The notes under the pieces were generated by a model. It ran no database searches, had not been told where the DNA came from, and saw nothing but the letters and a program-made list of their open reading frames with translations. 64,000 nucleotides of DNA, taken from positions 930,001 to 994,000 of the forward strand of contig NZ_BLRH01000009.1 of assembly GCF_025996515.1 (NCBI RefSeq), given 5' to 3'. This document shows positions 51,388-62,949 of the stretch, one piece after another. The DNA comes from Rhizohabitans arisaemae. Its GTDB lineage: Bacteria; Actinomycetota; Actinomycetes; Streptosporangiales; Streptosporangiaceae. A program made the translations under genes and the position numbers. Position 1 is the stretch's first letter. Each line of letters begins with the position of its first letter.

Positions 51388-53292
51388 ATGCTCAATGGTC
51401 AGGGGCGTGGTGACTTGCAGGCGGGTGGCACGACGAACGGCCAGGGCAGACTCGTCGGCAGGCGCTACCGCCTGATGTCCCCGGTCGGACGGGGCGGAAT
51501 GGGTGTCGTGTGGCACGCCCACGACGTCCTCCTCGACCGCGACGTCGCGGTCAAGGAGCTCATGCTGCCCCTCGGGTCCGACGAGGCCGCGACCGCGGGC
51601 GCCCACCGCCGGGTGCTCCGCGAGGCCCGCGCCGCCGCCAGGCTCAGCCACCCGGGCATCGTCACCGTCCACGACGTCGTCGAGGAGGACGGGCGCCCGT
51701 GGATCGTGATGGAGTACATCCGATCCTGGTCCCTGGAGCAGGCGGTCCGGCAGACGGGCCCGCTCCCGGTGGTCCAGGCCGCCGAGATCGGCATCCGCAT
51801 CCTCGACGCGCTCCGGCACGCCCACGGCTCGGGGATCCTCCATCGCGACGTCAAGCCCGGCAACGTGCTGCTCACCGCCGACCGCGTGATCCTCACCGAC
51901 TTCGGCATCGCGGCGGCCGAGGGCGATGTGTCGATCACCCACAGCGGCCTGCTCATGGGCTCCCCCTCCTACATCCCGCCCGAACGGCTGCGGAGCGAGG
52001 ACATCACCTCGGCGGCCGACCTCTGGTCCTTCGGCGCGACCCTGTACGCCGCGGTCGAGGGGCGGCCCCCCTACGACGGCTCCGACGTGGTGGCGATCCT
52101 TGGCGCGATCATGGCCAGGGAGCCCGCGCCGCCGCGGCGGGCCGGGGCGATGGAGCCGATCCTGGCCGGTCTCCTCAAGAAGGACCCCGCCGAGCGCCTG
52201 ACCGCCGAGCAGGCCGCCGAACTGCTGGAACAACTCCTCCGCACCTCGGTGAACCGGGCGGGCGCCGCCTGGATCCCCACCTCCGCCGACCCCGTGCCGA
52301 TCCACCTCCTCCCCCCGTTGGAGCAGGTCTCCGGGCCGCAGCCGTACCGGATCGTGGAGACGCCCTCGGGGCCGGTGCGCATCCCCGTCGAGCTCTCCCC
52401 GGGCCAGGAGGGCCAGGAGCCCCTCGCGAGCCCGGTCGGCGCCGGGTCCGGCGAACCGGCCGGCCGCCCCGAACGCCCGCCGTCCCGGCCCCGGCGCGTC
52501 CAGACCGGCCGGACGCTGTCGGGCCGCACCCACGACGTCGCGGTACGGTGGCCGACCGCGCCCGCCGCCGAGGTGGACGGGCCGGAGCGCACCACGGGGG
52601 CCCACCCCGTCCCGGACGGCCCGGGCTCGGACGGCCCCACCGGGCGCGACCACGAGGTCTGGTTCCGGGACGGCCGCCCCACCGCACGGCTGATCTTCGC
52701 CGGAGCGGGCGCCGTCGGGTTCGTCGCCGTCGTGCTGGTCACCCTCCTCTCCGGTTCGACGCCCGCCGCCGACCCGCCCCGGCCTCCGGCCGCCTCCTCC
52801 GTCGGCCTCGGACAGGTCGCGGGCCCGCCCTCCGCCCAGGCGCTCACCGTCGCCCCGGAGGGCTACACGGTGAAACGGTTCGACGGGGTGTCGCTGATCG
52901 TGCCGAAGGGCTGGACCGCGGTCGCGGCCGGGGGGAACCTCACCGTCAACGGGCCCAGGCACTCCGGGAGCAGCATCCGGATCAGCCGGGCCACCCCCGC
53001 CGGAGACGGGGGGCTGGGCCTGCTGCGGCAGGCGGACCGGGAGAGCAGGCTCAGCGAGTACACCCTGCTGAGGCTGGAGGCGACGGCGTACCGGGACCGG
53101 CCGTCCGCCGACTGGGAGTACACCTTCCTCAACCTCAACGACGAGGTGATGCACGTCCTGGAACGCCATGTGCCGGTGCGCGACGACCGGGCCTATCACG
53201 TCAAGATCACCTTCACCGACGTGGAGTGGAACGGCGGCAGCCGGCAGATCGTCGCCACCCTCTTCGACTCGTTCGCCACGACAGGGGACTGA
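51388..53292 (+). CDS. Receptor-type Ser/Thr protein kinase (PknB-like)
   Basis: A 634-residue kinase. Catalytic domain about 27-290: GRGGMGVVW glycine loop, K56 in DVAVKEL, H152-R153-D154 in HRDVKPGN and D171-F172-G173. A Pro/Arg-rich cytosolic linker (about 300-430) precedes a single membrane helix near 435-455 (LIFAGAGAVGFVAVVLVTLL). The extracellular part (about 480-634) is a single beta-rich sensor of unknown ligand, not PASTA repeats. Start ATG 51388 is the first in-frame Met before the fold; a TTG at 51340 is also open. Confidence 0.92.
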   Translation: MLNGQGRGDLQAGGTTNGQGRLVGRRYRLMSPVGRGGMGVVWHAHDVLLDRDVAVKELMLPLGSDEAATAGAHRRVLREARAAARLSHPGIVTVHDVVEEDGRPWIVMEYIRSWSLEQAVRQTGPLPVVQAAEIGIRILDALRHAHGSGILHRDVKPGNVLLTADRVILTDFGIAAAEGDVSITHSGLLMGSPSYIPPERLRSEDITSAADLWSFGATLYAAVEGRPPYDGSDVVAILGAIMAREPAPPRRAGAMEPILAGLLKKDPAERLTAEQAAELLEQLLRTSVNRAGAAWIPTSADPVPIHLLPPLEQVSGPQPYRIVETPSGPVRIPVELSPGQEGQEPLASPVGAGSGEPAGRPERPPSRPRRVQTGRTLSGRTHDVAVRWPTAPAAEVDGPERTTGAHPVPDGPGSDGPTGRDHEVWFRDGRPTARLIFAGAGAVGFVAVVLVTLLSGSTPAADPPRPPAASSVGLGQVAGPPSAQALTVAPEGYTVKRFDGVSLIVPKGWTAVAAGGNLTVNGPRHSGSSIRISRATPAGDGGLGLLRQADRESRLSEYTLLRLEATAYRDRPSADWEYTFLNLNDEVMHVLERHVPVRDDRAYHVKITFTDVEWNGGSRQIVATLFDSFATTGD

Positions 53293-53359
53293 CCACCCGT
53301 CATGCCGTCACGTCATAAGTCGGATGAACCGGGGATAGTTGGATGGCAAAATACTCGTT

Positions 53360-54637
53360 GTGCACAGTACCCGGACACTCAATGACATAGCTCCATCCGA
53401 ACAGGCTCGAAGGGTTCAACGCCGGGTACTCGCCGTCCTCAGCGGCGCCCAGATCGTCGGCGGCATCGGCATCGCCGTCGGATTCTCCATCGCCACCCTG
53501 ATCGCCGCCAGGCTCTCCGGCTCCGCCTTCATCGGCGGCCTGGCCAGCACCTGCCTGGTCCTCGGCGCCGCGCTCCTCGCCCTCCCCACCGCCTGGGCCG
53601 CGGGCCGGTCGGGCCGCCGCGGCGCCCTGGTGTTCGCCTACGGATTCGGCGTCGCCGGGGCGGTGATCTCGGTCGTCGCGATCGGCCTCGGCTCCTGGCC
53701 CCTCCTGCTGGCCGGGCTGGTCCTGTTCGGCGGAGGCAGCGCGGCCAACCTCTCCGCCCGGTACTCCGCCAGCGACCTGTCGCCTCCCGGCCGGTCCGCC
53801 CGCCACATCTCCATCGTCATCTGGGCCGCGACCGTCGGCACCGTGACCGGCCCGAACCTCGCCCAGCTCGCCGACGACCTCGGCGTGGGCGGCGGCCTCG
53901 CCCAGGCCGCCGGCCCGTTCGCCCTGTCCGCCGCGGCGTTCGGCACCGCCGCCCTCATCGTCTTCGCCGGGCTCCGGCCCGACCCGCTGCGACTCGCCCG
54001 CCGACTGCGGCCCGACGCCGGACCGCAGACCTCCGCCGCCGGGCCGCGCTCGGCGTGGACGGCGTTGCGAGCCTCCCCCCGGGCCATGCTGGCCCTGACG
54101 GCGATCGCCGTGGTGCACACCGGGATGGTCTCCGTCATGTCGATGACCCCGGTGCACATGGAGCACCACGGCGCCACCCTGAGCATCGTCGGGCTCGTCA
54201 TCAGCCTGCACGTCGTGGGGATGTACATGTTCTCCCCCCTCGTCGGCCTGCTCGCCGACCGGATCGGGTATCTCCCCGTCCTCGCCCTCGGCCTGATCCA
54301 GATCGCCGCCGCGTCCGTCGTCGCCGCGACCGCTCCCCCGCACAGCGTGCCCCACCTGTCGGCCGGGCTCGCCCTGCTCGGCCTCGGCTGGTCCTTCGGC
54401 ATGATCGCGGGATCGGCGCTGCTCACCGAATCCGTGGCGATCGCGGACCGGCCCGGCGTCCAAGGCCTGTCCGACCTGGCGATGAACGTGGCCGGGGCGA
54501 TCGGCAGCGTCATCGCCGGCGCCATGGTGGCCTTCACCTCCTACGCCGCACTCGGCGGAGGCGTCGCCGTCCTCTCCCTGCTCGCCCTCGTCTGGTTCCT
54601 GCTCCGCGCCCGGGCCGCGAGCCGTACCCTCACCTGA
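53360..54637 (+). CDS. MFS transporter
   Basis: A membrane protein of about 425 residues with 12 predicted helices in two halves. The loop AGRSGRRGALV lies where the MFS motif A RxGRR is expected, and GLLADRIGYLPVL is its mirror in the second half. Many MFS efflux proteins share this form; substrate unknown. Starts are uncertain (GTG 53360 or TTG 53339). It follows the kinase gene by about 70 bases, so the two may be cotranscribed. Confidence 0.87.
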   Translation: MHSTRTLNDIAPSEQARRVQRRVLAVLSGAQIVGGIGIAVGFSIATLIAARLSGSAFIGGLASTCLVLGAALLALPTAWAAGRSGRRGALVFAYGFGVAGAVISVVAIGLGSWPLLLAGLVLFGGGSAANLSARYSASDLSPPGRSARHISIVIWAATVGTVTGPNLAQLADDLGVGGGLAQAAGPFALSAAAFGTAALIVFAGLRPDPLRLARRLRPDAGPQTSAAGPRSAWTALRASPRAMLALTAIAVVHTGMVSVMSMTPVHMEHHGATLSIVGLVISLHVVGMYMFSPLVGLLADRIGYLPVLALGLIQIAAASVVAATAPPHSVPHLSAGLALLGLGWSFGMIAGSALLTESVAIADRPGVQGLSDLAMNVAGAIGSVIAGAMVAFTSYAALGGGVAVLSLLALVWFLLRARAASRTLT

Positions 54638-54644
54638 GCAAGGC

Positions 54645-54866
54645 GACGCACTAGGCCGTACGGCCTGCGCGGGTCATGCCCTGGAACGACTCAACCAGCA
54701 CCGGACCCGCACGGCGCAACAGGGTCCGCGGGGGATGTAGACGTCGGCGGAGGCACCGCGGTCGCGCCCCCCCTTTGGTTTCCACTCCACGCCCCGGCCG
54801 CAAGCCGGACCCCCCACCCGAACAAGGTGACGCAATGCGCCGTACGGCCTGCGCGGATCATGCCCT
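54645..54866. repeat. Direct repeat of 38 bases at the MFS/mobA gene ends
   Basis: Copies at 54645-54682 and 54829-54866 differ at four of 38 positions and share the core CCGTACGGCCTGCGCGG. The second copy lies against the 3' end of the MobA-like gene, the first just after the MFS stop, with related bases on both sides. Between them is GC-rich DNA with no gene. Confidence 0.75.
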
Positions 54867-55458
54867 AGATCGGCTCAGACGGCCCTGGACCGGTGAGTCG
54901 CCGCAGGTCCTCGGGGGTGTCGACGTCGGCGGGGTCGGCGACGTCGTCGCAGGGGACCGGCGTGACCAGCTCGGGGTGGGCCCGCAGGAAAACCCGCGCC
55001 CCCGCGTCGCCCTCCGCCAGTTCGGCGGCCCCGGCCCAGTGCTCCCGGGCGAGGAAGACCGGGTTGCGCGGACTGCCGCCGTAGGTGGCGACCGCGACGG
55101 GGGCACGGGCCGCGATGAGGCGCCGTACGGCCTCCGGCCCGATCAGCGGCTGATCCACCAGGGCGATCACCACCCCGGAGGCGTGACCGGGCAGCGCGGC
55201 GAGCCCGGCGCGCAGGCTCGACCCCATTCCGCTCGCCCATTTCGGGTTGTGCACCACCACCGCGCGGGGCACCGCCACGTCCACCGCCCCCAGCACGACG
55301 ACCACCGGATCGCAGCCGCCCTCCCCGAGCAGCCGGACCCCCCGGTCGACCAGGCGCTCGCCGCCGTACTCCACCAGCGCCTTGGGTCGCCCCAGCCGGG
55401 ATCCCGAACCCGCGGCGAGCAGCAGCCCGGCCACCCCGTCCGCCCCTCGCATCGTCAT
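54865..55458 (-). CDS. MobA/MocA-like molybdenum cofactor nucleotidyltransferase
   Basis: A 197-residue nucleotidyltransferase from ATG 55458 behind GGGAGGG. The N-terminal LLLAAGSGSRLGRPKAL is the NTP-transferase loop of MobA/MocA. ALVDQPLIG holds the metal-binding Asp and TYGGSPRNPVFLARE the substrate loop. It most likely adds CMP to molybdopterin (MocA role), giving the cytosine dinucleotide cofactor of CoxL-type hydroxylases. It follows the CoxE- and MoxR-like genes of the same pathway. Confidence 0.85.
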   Translation of the reverse strand: MTMRGADGVAGLLLAAGSGSRLGRPKALVEYGGERLVDRGVRLLGEGGCDPVVVVLGAVDVAVPRAVVVHNPKWASGMGSSLRAGLAALPGHASGVVIALVDQPLIGPEAVRRLIAARAPVAVATYGGSPRNPVFLAREHWAGAAELAEGDAGARVFLRAHPELVTPVPCDDVADPADVDTPEDLRRLTGPGPSEPI

Positions 55459-55460
55459 GA

Positions 55461-56552
55461 TCACCCTCCCGCGAGCAGGCGGGCGAGTCGCTCGTAGGCG
55501 GCGAGGCTGTGCCCGGCGATGAACTCGTCGACGTGCGGAAGGGAGACCCGCATGCCCGCGGTGAGCGGCTCGTACCCGATGCGGCCCTTGTGTGGGTTGA
55601 CCCAGATCACCTGGTGGGCGAGGCGCGACAGGCGGGCCATCTGATCGCCGAGCAGGCTCGCGTCTCCCCGCTCCCAGCCGTCCGAGGCGATCACGACGAT
55701 CGCCCCCCGCGCCCGCGAGCCGGTGAGGAACTCCTTCAGCTCCGCGCCGAGGCGGGTGCCGCCGCTCCAGTCGGGGATCGCGGCCGAGACCGCGGTCATC
55801 GCCGTCGCCGGATCGCGGTGCCGCAGCTCCGCGGTGACCCGGGTGAGGCGGGTGCCGAGGGTGAAGACCTCGGTGGCCCTCGGCTCGGACCGGACCAGCG
55901 CGTGCGCCAGCCGGAGCAGCGTGTCCGCGTAGGCCGCCATCGAACCGCTCACGTCGATCAGCAGCACCACCCGGCGCGGACGCCGCCGGTGCCGCCTGCG
56001 GTGCAGCACCCCGATCTCGCCGCCCTGCCGGAGCATCGCCCGGACCGTCCGGCGCTGATCGAGCCGGCCCCGGCGGGCGGGCAGGAACCGCCGCGACACC
56101 CGCGACATTCGACCGGCGCGGAGCATCCCGAGCAGCCGGTGCACCTCGTCCCGTTCCGCCGCGGTGAGCCCGGCCACGTCCCGGGTGCGCAGCACCTCGA
56201 CCTCGCTCACCCCGGCCGGGGTCAGACCGGACTCCCCCTCCTCCTGTTCCCCCGGCTCGCCGACGGGCGTCGCGGTGTGCCGGACGATCACGACCGGCGG
56301 CGCCGACCGGGCCAGGCGGGGCGTCTCCCCGGCGAAGTAGGCGGCGAAGCACCGGTCGTACCGCGGAAGATCGTCGGGAGTGGAGCAGAGCGTGACCCGC
56401 CCCGCCCAGTAGACCTCGTCCCGGTTCGCCGCGCTCACGTGACCGAGCGCGCGGATCATCAGCCGGGTCCGCTCGTGATCGGCGTCCACCCCGGCCGCCC
56501 GCAGGGTACGGGCGAAGCCGACGATCGTGTCCGTCACGTCCCGCCCGCTCAC
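55461..56552 (-). CDS. CoxE-like VWA domain protein
   Basis: A 363-residue protein. The C-terminal half is a von Willebrand A domain with a full MIDAS motif, D200-V-S-G-S204, followed by SGGTRLG and IASDGWERG. The basic stretch RRRHRRRPRRVVLLIDVS precedes it. CoxE proteins act with the CoxD AAA ATPase to fit the copper/molybdenum or sulfur groups of CoxL hydroxylases. It overlaps the MoxR gene by four bases and is two bases from mobA. Confidence 0.87.
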   Translation of the reverse strand: MSGRDVTDTIVGFARTLRAAGVDADHERTRLMIRALGHVSAANRDEVYWAGRVTLCSTPDDLPRYDRCFAAYFAGETPRLARSAPPVVIVRHTATPVGEPGEQEEGESGLTPAGVSEVEVLRTRDVAGLTAAERDEVHRLLGMLRAGRMSRVSRRFLPARRGRLDQRRTVRAMLRQGGEIGVLHRRRHRRRPRRVVLLIDVSGSMAAYADTLLRLAHALVRSEPRATEVFTLGTRLTRVTAELRHRDPATAMTAVSAAIPDWSGGTRLGAELKEFLTGSRARGAIVVIASDGWERGDASLLGDQMARLSRLAHQVIWVNPHKGRIGYEPLTAGMRVSLPHVDEFIAGHSLAAYERLARLLAGG

Positions 56553-57436
56553 CCCGGCCGCCGCCCCCAGTCGGCGAGCGCGGCCTGCTGGTCCTCCCGG
56601 TACTTCAGCACCGCGCCGAGCGTGGCCGCTGCGAGGCCCGGATCCAGCTCCCTGGCGCCCAGCGCGAGCAGCGCCTCGGTCCAGTCCAGCGACTCGGCGA
56701 TCCCGGGCGGCTTCAGCAGATCCCGGCCGCGCAGGCGGTGTACGGCGGTTGCCACCTGCTCGGCGAGCAGCTCGGTGCTCTCCGGGAGCCGGCGGCGGAT
56801 GATCGCCACCTCGCGTTCGTGGGAGGGATGCTCCAGCCAGTGGTACAGGCAGCGGCGTTTCAGCGCGTCGTGCACCTCGCGGGTCCGGTTGGAGGTGACG
56901 ATCACCACCGGCGGCCGCTCGGCGCGGATCGTCCCGAGCTCGGGGATGGAGATGGTGAAGTCGGACAGCACCTCCAGCAGGAACGCCTCGAACTCGTCGT
57001 CGGCCCGGTCGATCTCGTCCACCAGCAGCACGCTCCCCGGCTCCTCGATCGCCCGCAGCAGCGGACGCCGGATCAGGAACCGGCGATCGTAGAGGTCGTC
57101 CTCCAGCTTCCCGACGTCCCGCACCCCCGCGGTTTCCGCCGCCTTCAGGTGGAGCAGCTGACGCGGGAAGTCCCAGTCGTAGAGCGCCTGCGCCGCGTCC
57201 AGACCCTCATAGCACTGCAGCCGGATCAGCGGGGCGTCCAGGACCTTGGCGAGCGTCTTGGCCAGCTCGGTCTTGCCCACCCCCGCCTCACCTTCGAGGA
57301 ACAGCGGTCGGCCCATCCGCAAGGCGAGGAAACACGCCACGGCCAGACCCTCGTCGGCGAGGTAGTCGTGTTCTTCGAGCTTGCGGCCCAACTCCGAGGG
57401 AGATCGCACGCCACCCAGGTTACCCAGTACCTTCAC
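56549..57436 (-). CDS. MoxR/CoxD-like AAA+ ATPase
   Basis: A 295-residue AAA+ protein. Walker A is GEAGVGKT (49-56), Walker B is LLVDEIDRAD, and sensor 1 is VIVTSNRTRE. It uses ATP to help the maturation of a partner enzyme, with the CoxE-like VWA protein as its usual partner. First gene of the MoxR-CoxE-MobA unit. Confidence 0.92.
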   Translation of the reverse strand: MKVLGNLGGVRSPSELGRKLEEHDYLADEGLAVACFLALRMGRPLFLEGEAGVGKTELAKTLAKVLDAPLIRLQCYEGLDAAQALYDWDFPRQLLHLKAAETAGVRDVGKLEDDLYDRRFLIRRPLLRAIEEPGSVLLVDEIDRADDEFEAFLLEVLSDFTISIPELGTIRAERPPVVIVTSNRTREVHDALKRRCLYHWLEHPSHEREVAIIRRRLPESTELLAEQVATAVHRLRGRDLLKPPGIAESLDWTEALLALGARELDPGLAAATLGAVLKYREDQQAALADWGRRPG

Positions 57437-57611
57437 GCTGAACGCGGCGGCCCTGCACCACGCGAAGAGCGGACGTGACGTGACCAGCGCCTAGGTGCCC
57501 AAGGCGCTACGTCCGCACCTACCCGCCCGGCCCGGTAGGTACGGTCCGGGTGACGACCTGAACGTGCTCACCGTGTTAGCACGATCACTGTCACAAGCCT
57601 GTATTTGACGG

Positions 57612-57650
57612 AAGGCCACGGACCGAACGACGATGTCGATCCGTGGCCTT
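57612..57650 (-). terminator. Hairpin terminator of the small Cys-rich gene
   Basis: AAGGCCACGGA at 57612-57622 pairs perfectly with TCCGTGGCCTT at 57640-57650. It begins two bases after the stop of the minus-strand gene at 57653 and its ends can give a short T-run on that strand. Confidence 0.75.
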
Positions 57651-57652
57651 GA

Positions 57653-57871
57653 TCACTCCGTTGGTGGCCGGCTGTCCGACGGTTGCTCCGGCTCGAAGTC
57701 ATCGACCGTGCCCACGGTGTACGTGAGGTAGCGCCGACCCTGACATGACTTGCACATCTCCTCGACGCCCGCGGTGACGATCTGCCGATCGACTATCGCC
57801 ATGCGACCCACGACGACGTGACCCGCTCCGTAACAGCGGGGACAAATCATGCGCTCTTCCCTGATCGCCAT
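57653..57871 (-). CDS. Small zinc-ribbon-like protein
   Basis: 72 residues. CPRCYGAGHV and CKSCQGRRY form two Cys-x-x-Cys pairs of the DnaJ zinc-finger kind (CxxCxGxG), separated by about 28 residues, followed by an acidic tail. ATG 57850 (MICPRC) is an alternative start. Probably a real small metal-binding gene; partner unknown. Confidence 0.7.
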   Translation of the reverse strand: MAIREERMICPRCYGAGHVVVGRMAIVDRQIVTAGVEEMCKSCQGRRYLTYTVGTVDDFEPEQPSDSRPPTE

Positions 57872-57974
57872 CAGTAGGCCGTTCCCGTCCCGTCGCAGCG
57901 TTTGCCGTCAACGTATACGACTTCGATCACCATCGCCTGGCCCGGGAGGCACGGTCGGAGGTACCGTCTGCCGG

Positions 57975-60273
<2,299 letters not shown>

Positions 60274-60852
60274 TCATCGGCTGATCAGCTTCTCGACATA
60301 CTTGGCGACGATGTCGACCTCGAGGTTGACCGGCTCGCCGACCTGCTTGGCGCCCAGGTTGGTGAGCGCGAGGGTGGCGGGGATGAGGCTCACCTCGAAC
60401 GCCTCGTCACCCACCCAGGACACCGTCAGACTCACTCCGTCGACGGCAATCGACCCCTTTTCCACGACATATCGGGAAAGAGTGGAGGGAAGGGAGATAC
60501 GCACCACATGGTCGGGCGAGTGGGAGACGATGGTCCCCGTCCCGTCCACATGGCCCTGCATGATGTGCCCGCCCAGCCGGGCGTCCGCGCGCAGCGCCCG
60601 CTCCAGGTTGATCGGGGCCCCGGCCCCGAGGTCCCGCAGACTGGTCCGGGAGAGCGTCTCGTCGATCACGTCCACCTCGAAGACGTCCTCGGCGACGTCG
60701 ACCACGGTGAGACAGACGCCGTTGACCGCGATCGAGTCGCCGTGCCGGGCGTCGGAGGTGACGAGCTTGCCGCGGACGGCGAGCCGGACCGTCGCCCCCC
60801 GCCGGGTCGCCGAGACGAGTTCGCCCAGTTCTTCCACTATTCCGGTGAACAT
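60274..60852 (-). CDS. ribE: Riboflavin synthase alpha chain
   Basis: 192 residues with two lumazine-binding halves, beginning [10 protein letters not shown]. Each half has the family turn: [10 protein letters not shown] in the first and [10 protein letters not shown] in the second. Condenses two lumazines to riboflavin, usually as a trimer. It overlaps ribD by 16 bases. Confidence 0.95.
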   Translation of the reverse strand: MFTGIVEELGELVSATRRGATVRLAVRGKLVTSDARHGDSIAVNGVCLTVVDVAEDVFEVDVIDETLSRTSLRDLGAGAPINLERALRADARLGGHIMQGHVDGTGTIVSHSPDHVVRISLPSTLSRYVVEKGSIAVDGVSLTVSWVGDEAFEVSLIPATLALTNLGAKQVGEPVNLEVDIVAKYVEKLISR

Positions 60853-61940
60853 GACGCATGCTCCGTTCTGGCAGTGACCCGCAAGTCTGGACCGATGGGG
60901 GTGATGTCATCGATACGCAGCCGGTGCGCCGCGGCGAGCGTGGCGACCCCGGCCGCGCCGAGCGCCGCCGTACCCTCGCCGAAGAGCACCGGGGCGAGGT
61001 AGGCGACGACCCGGTCGACGAGCCCGGCGGCGAGGAAGGAGCCGGCCAGGGTGGGGCCGCCCTCCAGGAGCACGCTCACCACCTCCCGGCGGCCCAGTTC
61101 GGCCAGGAGCGCGGAAAGGTCCAGGCCGTCCTTGGCCCGGGGCAGCCGGATCATCGCCGTCTCGCACTCCAGTGCCCCGGGCCTGGCGTCCTCGGAGATC
61201 GCCAGCAGGGTCGGCGCGTCGGCGTTGAGCACCCGCGCGGTCGCCGGGGTACGGGCGTCGCTGTCGACGACGACGCGCAGCGGCCCGGCCCGCGTGCCCG
61301 CCGTACGCGCGGTCAGCAGCGGGTCGTCGGCGAGGACCGTCCCGATGCCGGCGACCACGGCGTCGCACTCCGCGCGGAGCCGGTGCACGTCGGCCCGGGA
61401 CTCCGCCGAGGTGATCCACTTGCTGGTGCCGTCCGCGGCGGCGGACCTGCCGTCGAGGGTGGCGGCGAACTTCCAGGTGACGTGCGGCCGGCCCGACCTG
61501 GCGTAGCGGAGCCACTCCGCGTTGACCGGCTCGGCCTCGTCGGCCAGGACGCCGGTCCGGACCGCCACGCCGCGTTCGGCGAGGATCCGGCACCCGCCGG
61601 AGGCGAGCCGGGTGGGATCGGGGACGGCCACCACCACGGCCGCGACCCCGGCCCGCAGGATCGCCTCCACGCAGGGACCGGTCCGCCCGGTGTGCGCACA
61701 GGGCTCCAGGGTGACGTAGAGGGTGGCGCCGCGCGCCCGCTCCCCCGCCTGGCGCAACGCCACCACCTCGGCGTGCGGGCCGCCCGCGTAGGCGTGATAC
61801 CCCTCGCCGACCGTCTGACCTCGGGCGTCGACGACGACGCAGCCGACCACGGGATTGGGGGAGGTCGTACCTCGACCCCGCGCGGCGAGACGAACGGCCC
61901 GCCGCATGTGCGTATGCGCCTCCGATGGTTCGTCCGCCAT
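60837..61940 (-). CDS. ribD: Bifunctional diaminohydroxyphosphoribosylaminopyrimidine deaminase / 5-amino-6-(5-phosphoribosylamino)uracil reductase
   Basis: 367 residues from ATG 61940. The deaminase zinc site is seen as HAEVVAL and PCAHTGRTGPC; the reductase half has SKWITSAESRADVHRLRAEC and LLEGGPTLAGSFL. Performs two steps of the riboflavin pyrimidine branch. First gene of the operon, about 100 bases after the riboswitch. Confidence 0.95.
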   Translation of the reverse strand: MADEPSEAHTHMRRAVRLAARGRGTTSPNPVVGCVVVDARGQTVGEGYHAYAGGPHAEVVALRQAGERARGATLYVTLEPCAHTGRTGPCVEAILRAGVAAVVVAVPDPTRLASGGCRILAERGVAVRTGVLADEAEPVNAEWLRYARSGRPHVTWKFAATLDGRSAAADGTSKWITSAESRADVHRLRAECDAVVAGIGTVLADDPLLTARTAGTRAGPLRVVVDSDARTPATARVLNADAPTLLAISEDARPGALECETAMIRLPRAKDGLDLSALLAELGRREVVSVLLEGGPTLAGSFLAAGLVDRVVAYLAPVLFGEGTAALGAAGVATLAAAHRLRIDDITPIGPDLRVTARTEHASCSPE

Positions 61941-62040
61941 CCCGGTCCTCCTCGCTCGACGACGGTCGACACGAGCCCCGGGGAAACGGCGCGAGGGTGC
62001 GCCTTGACCCGGCCCCACCCTGCGGTGTGACCGGTCGCGT

Positions 62041-62163
62041 GTCTCCTCCCATCCGGACTGTTGACCGTCGGTACCGGAATTTCACCGGTTCAACCGGTCG
62101 ATGGCTTCGACCGGGTCGCGGACTTTCACCGCCGGTTCGGAATTTCACCGACCCCGGAGCACG
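62041..62163 (-). ncRNA. FMN riboswitch (RFN element)
   Basis: On the minus strand the RFN core is plain: a GGTGAAATTCCGAACCGGCGGT half, then AGTCCGCGACC, a variable arm, a second GGTGAAATTCCGGTACCGACGG half, then AGTCCGGATGGGAGGAGA. It lies between the ribD start and its promoter, so FMN should lower expression of the rib operon. Confidence 0.95.
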
Positions 62164-62304
62164 CTGCTCACCTATCAGTGTGCCATGCCGGAAAAAGTGC
62201 GCCAGACCGGGCCGAGCTATTCGACGCGCGGCCCGCTCGGATCACCGGGGGGTGGAGTGCGAGACACTGGTGCCCGACAGCAGTGACACCGTCGGAAAGA
62301 GCCC

Positions 62305-62751
62305 ATGACCAGCCCACCAGAGTTGCCCGTCACCTGGCGCCCCAAGCGGGGCCGCTGGGTGCCGCACGGCTCCGCGATCGTCTCCCTCGTGGGTTTCGCC
62401 GCCCTGGCCGTGTTGATGCCCGCGTCCTTCAAGCTGCCGGACCGGATCATGATGTTCCTGTTCGGCGCGCTGCTCGCGTGGATCCTCTATCTGCTCGGCC
62501 GGTGCCGGGTCGTCGCCGACGTCTCCGGGGTCACCGTCGTCAACGCCATGCGGACCCACCGGTACTCCTGGGCGGAGATCATCCAGGTGAACATGGTCCG
62601 CGGCGACCCCTGGCCGCGCCTGGACCTCGCCGACGGGTCCACGATCGGCGCGATGGGCATCCAGGGCGGCGAACCGGCCCGGGCCTGGCAGGCCGTCGAG
62701 GAGTTCAAGGCGCTCATCCACAAGTTCGGCGAGGCGCCGGACTCACGTTGA
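62305..62751 (+). CDS. Membrane protein with a bacterial PH domain
   Basis: 148 residues. Two helices (about 24-42 and 47-66) are followed by a PH-like domain (RCRVVADVSGVTVVNAMRTH, then YSWAEIIQVNMVRG). This is the usual size of small actinobacterial PH-domain membrane proteins beside rib genes. Function unknown. Confidence 0.82.
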   Translation: MTSPPELPVTWRPKRGRWVPHGSAIVSLVGFAALAVLMPASFKLPDRIMMFLFGALLAWILYLLGRCRVVADVSGVTVVNAMRTHRYSWAEIIQVNMVRGDPWPRLDLADGSTIGAMGIQGGEPARAWQAVEEFKALIHKFGEAPDSR

Positions 62752-62789
62752 CCTACCGGGCGCACTCCGCCTGAGCTCCGAGGCCCGGC

Positions 62790-62949
62790 CTGAGGTTCCG
62801 TACGGCCTGCGCCGGGTCCTGCGCCCCGTAGACCGCGTTCCCCGACAAACCGGACTCGTGGTGACCTGGTTAGCGGGCGCCCTCCGCCTGGGCCCTGAGG
62901 TTCCGTACGGCCTGCGCCGGGTCCTGCGCCCCGTAGACCGCGTTCCCCG
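62790..62949. repeat. Exact 55-base direct repeat: duplicated 3' end of rpe
   Basis: Bases 62790-62844 and 62895-62949 are identical over 55 positions with a period of 105. The second copy is the 3' coding end of rpe; the first lies downstream of its stop as a non-coding copy. Weaker similarity reaches back to about 62757 and 62874. It shares CCGTACGGCCTGCGC with the repeat at 54645. Confidence 0.85.
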
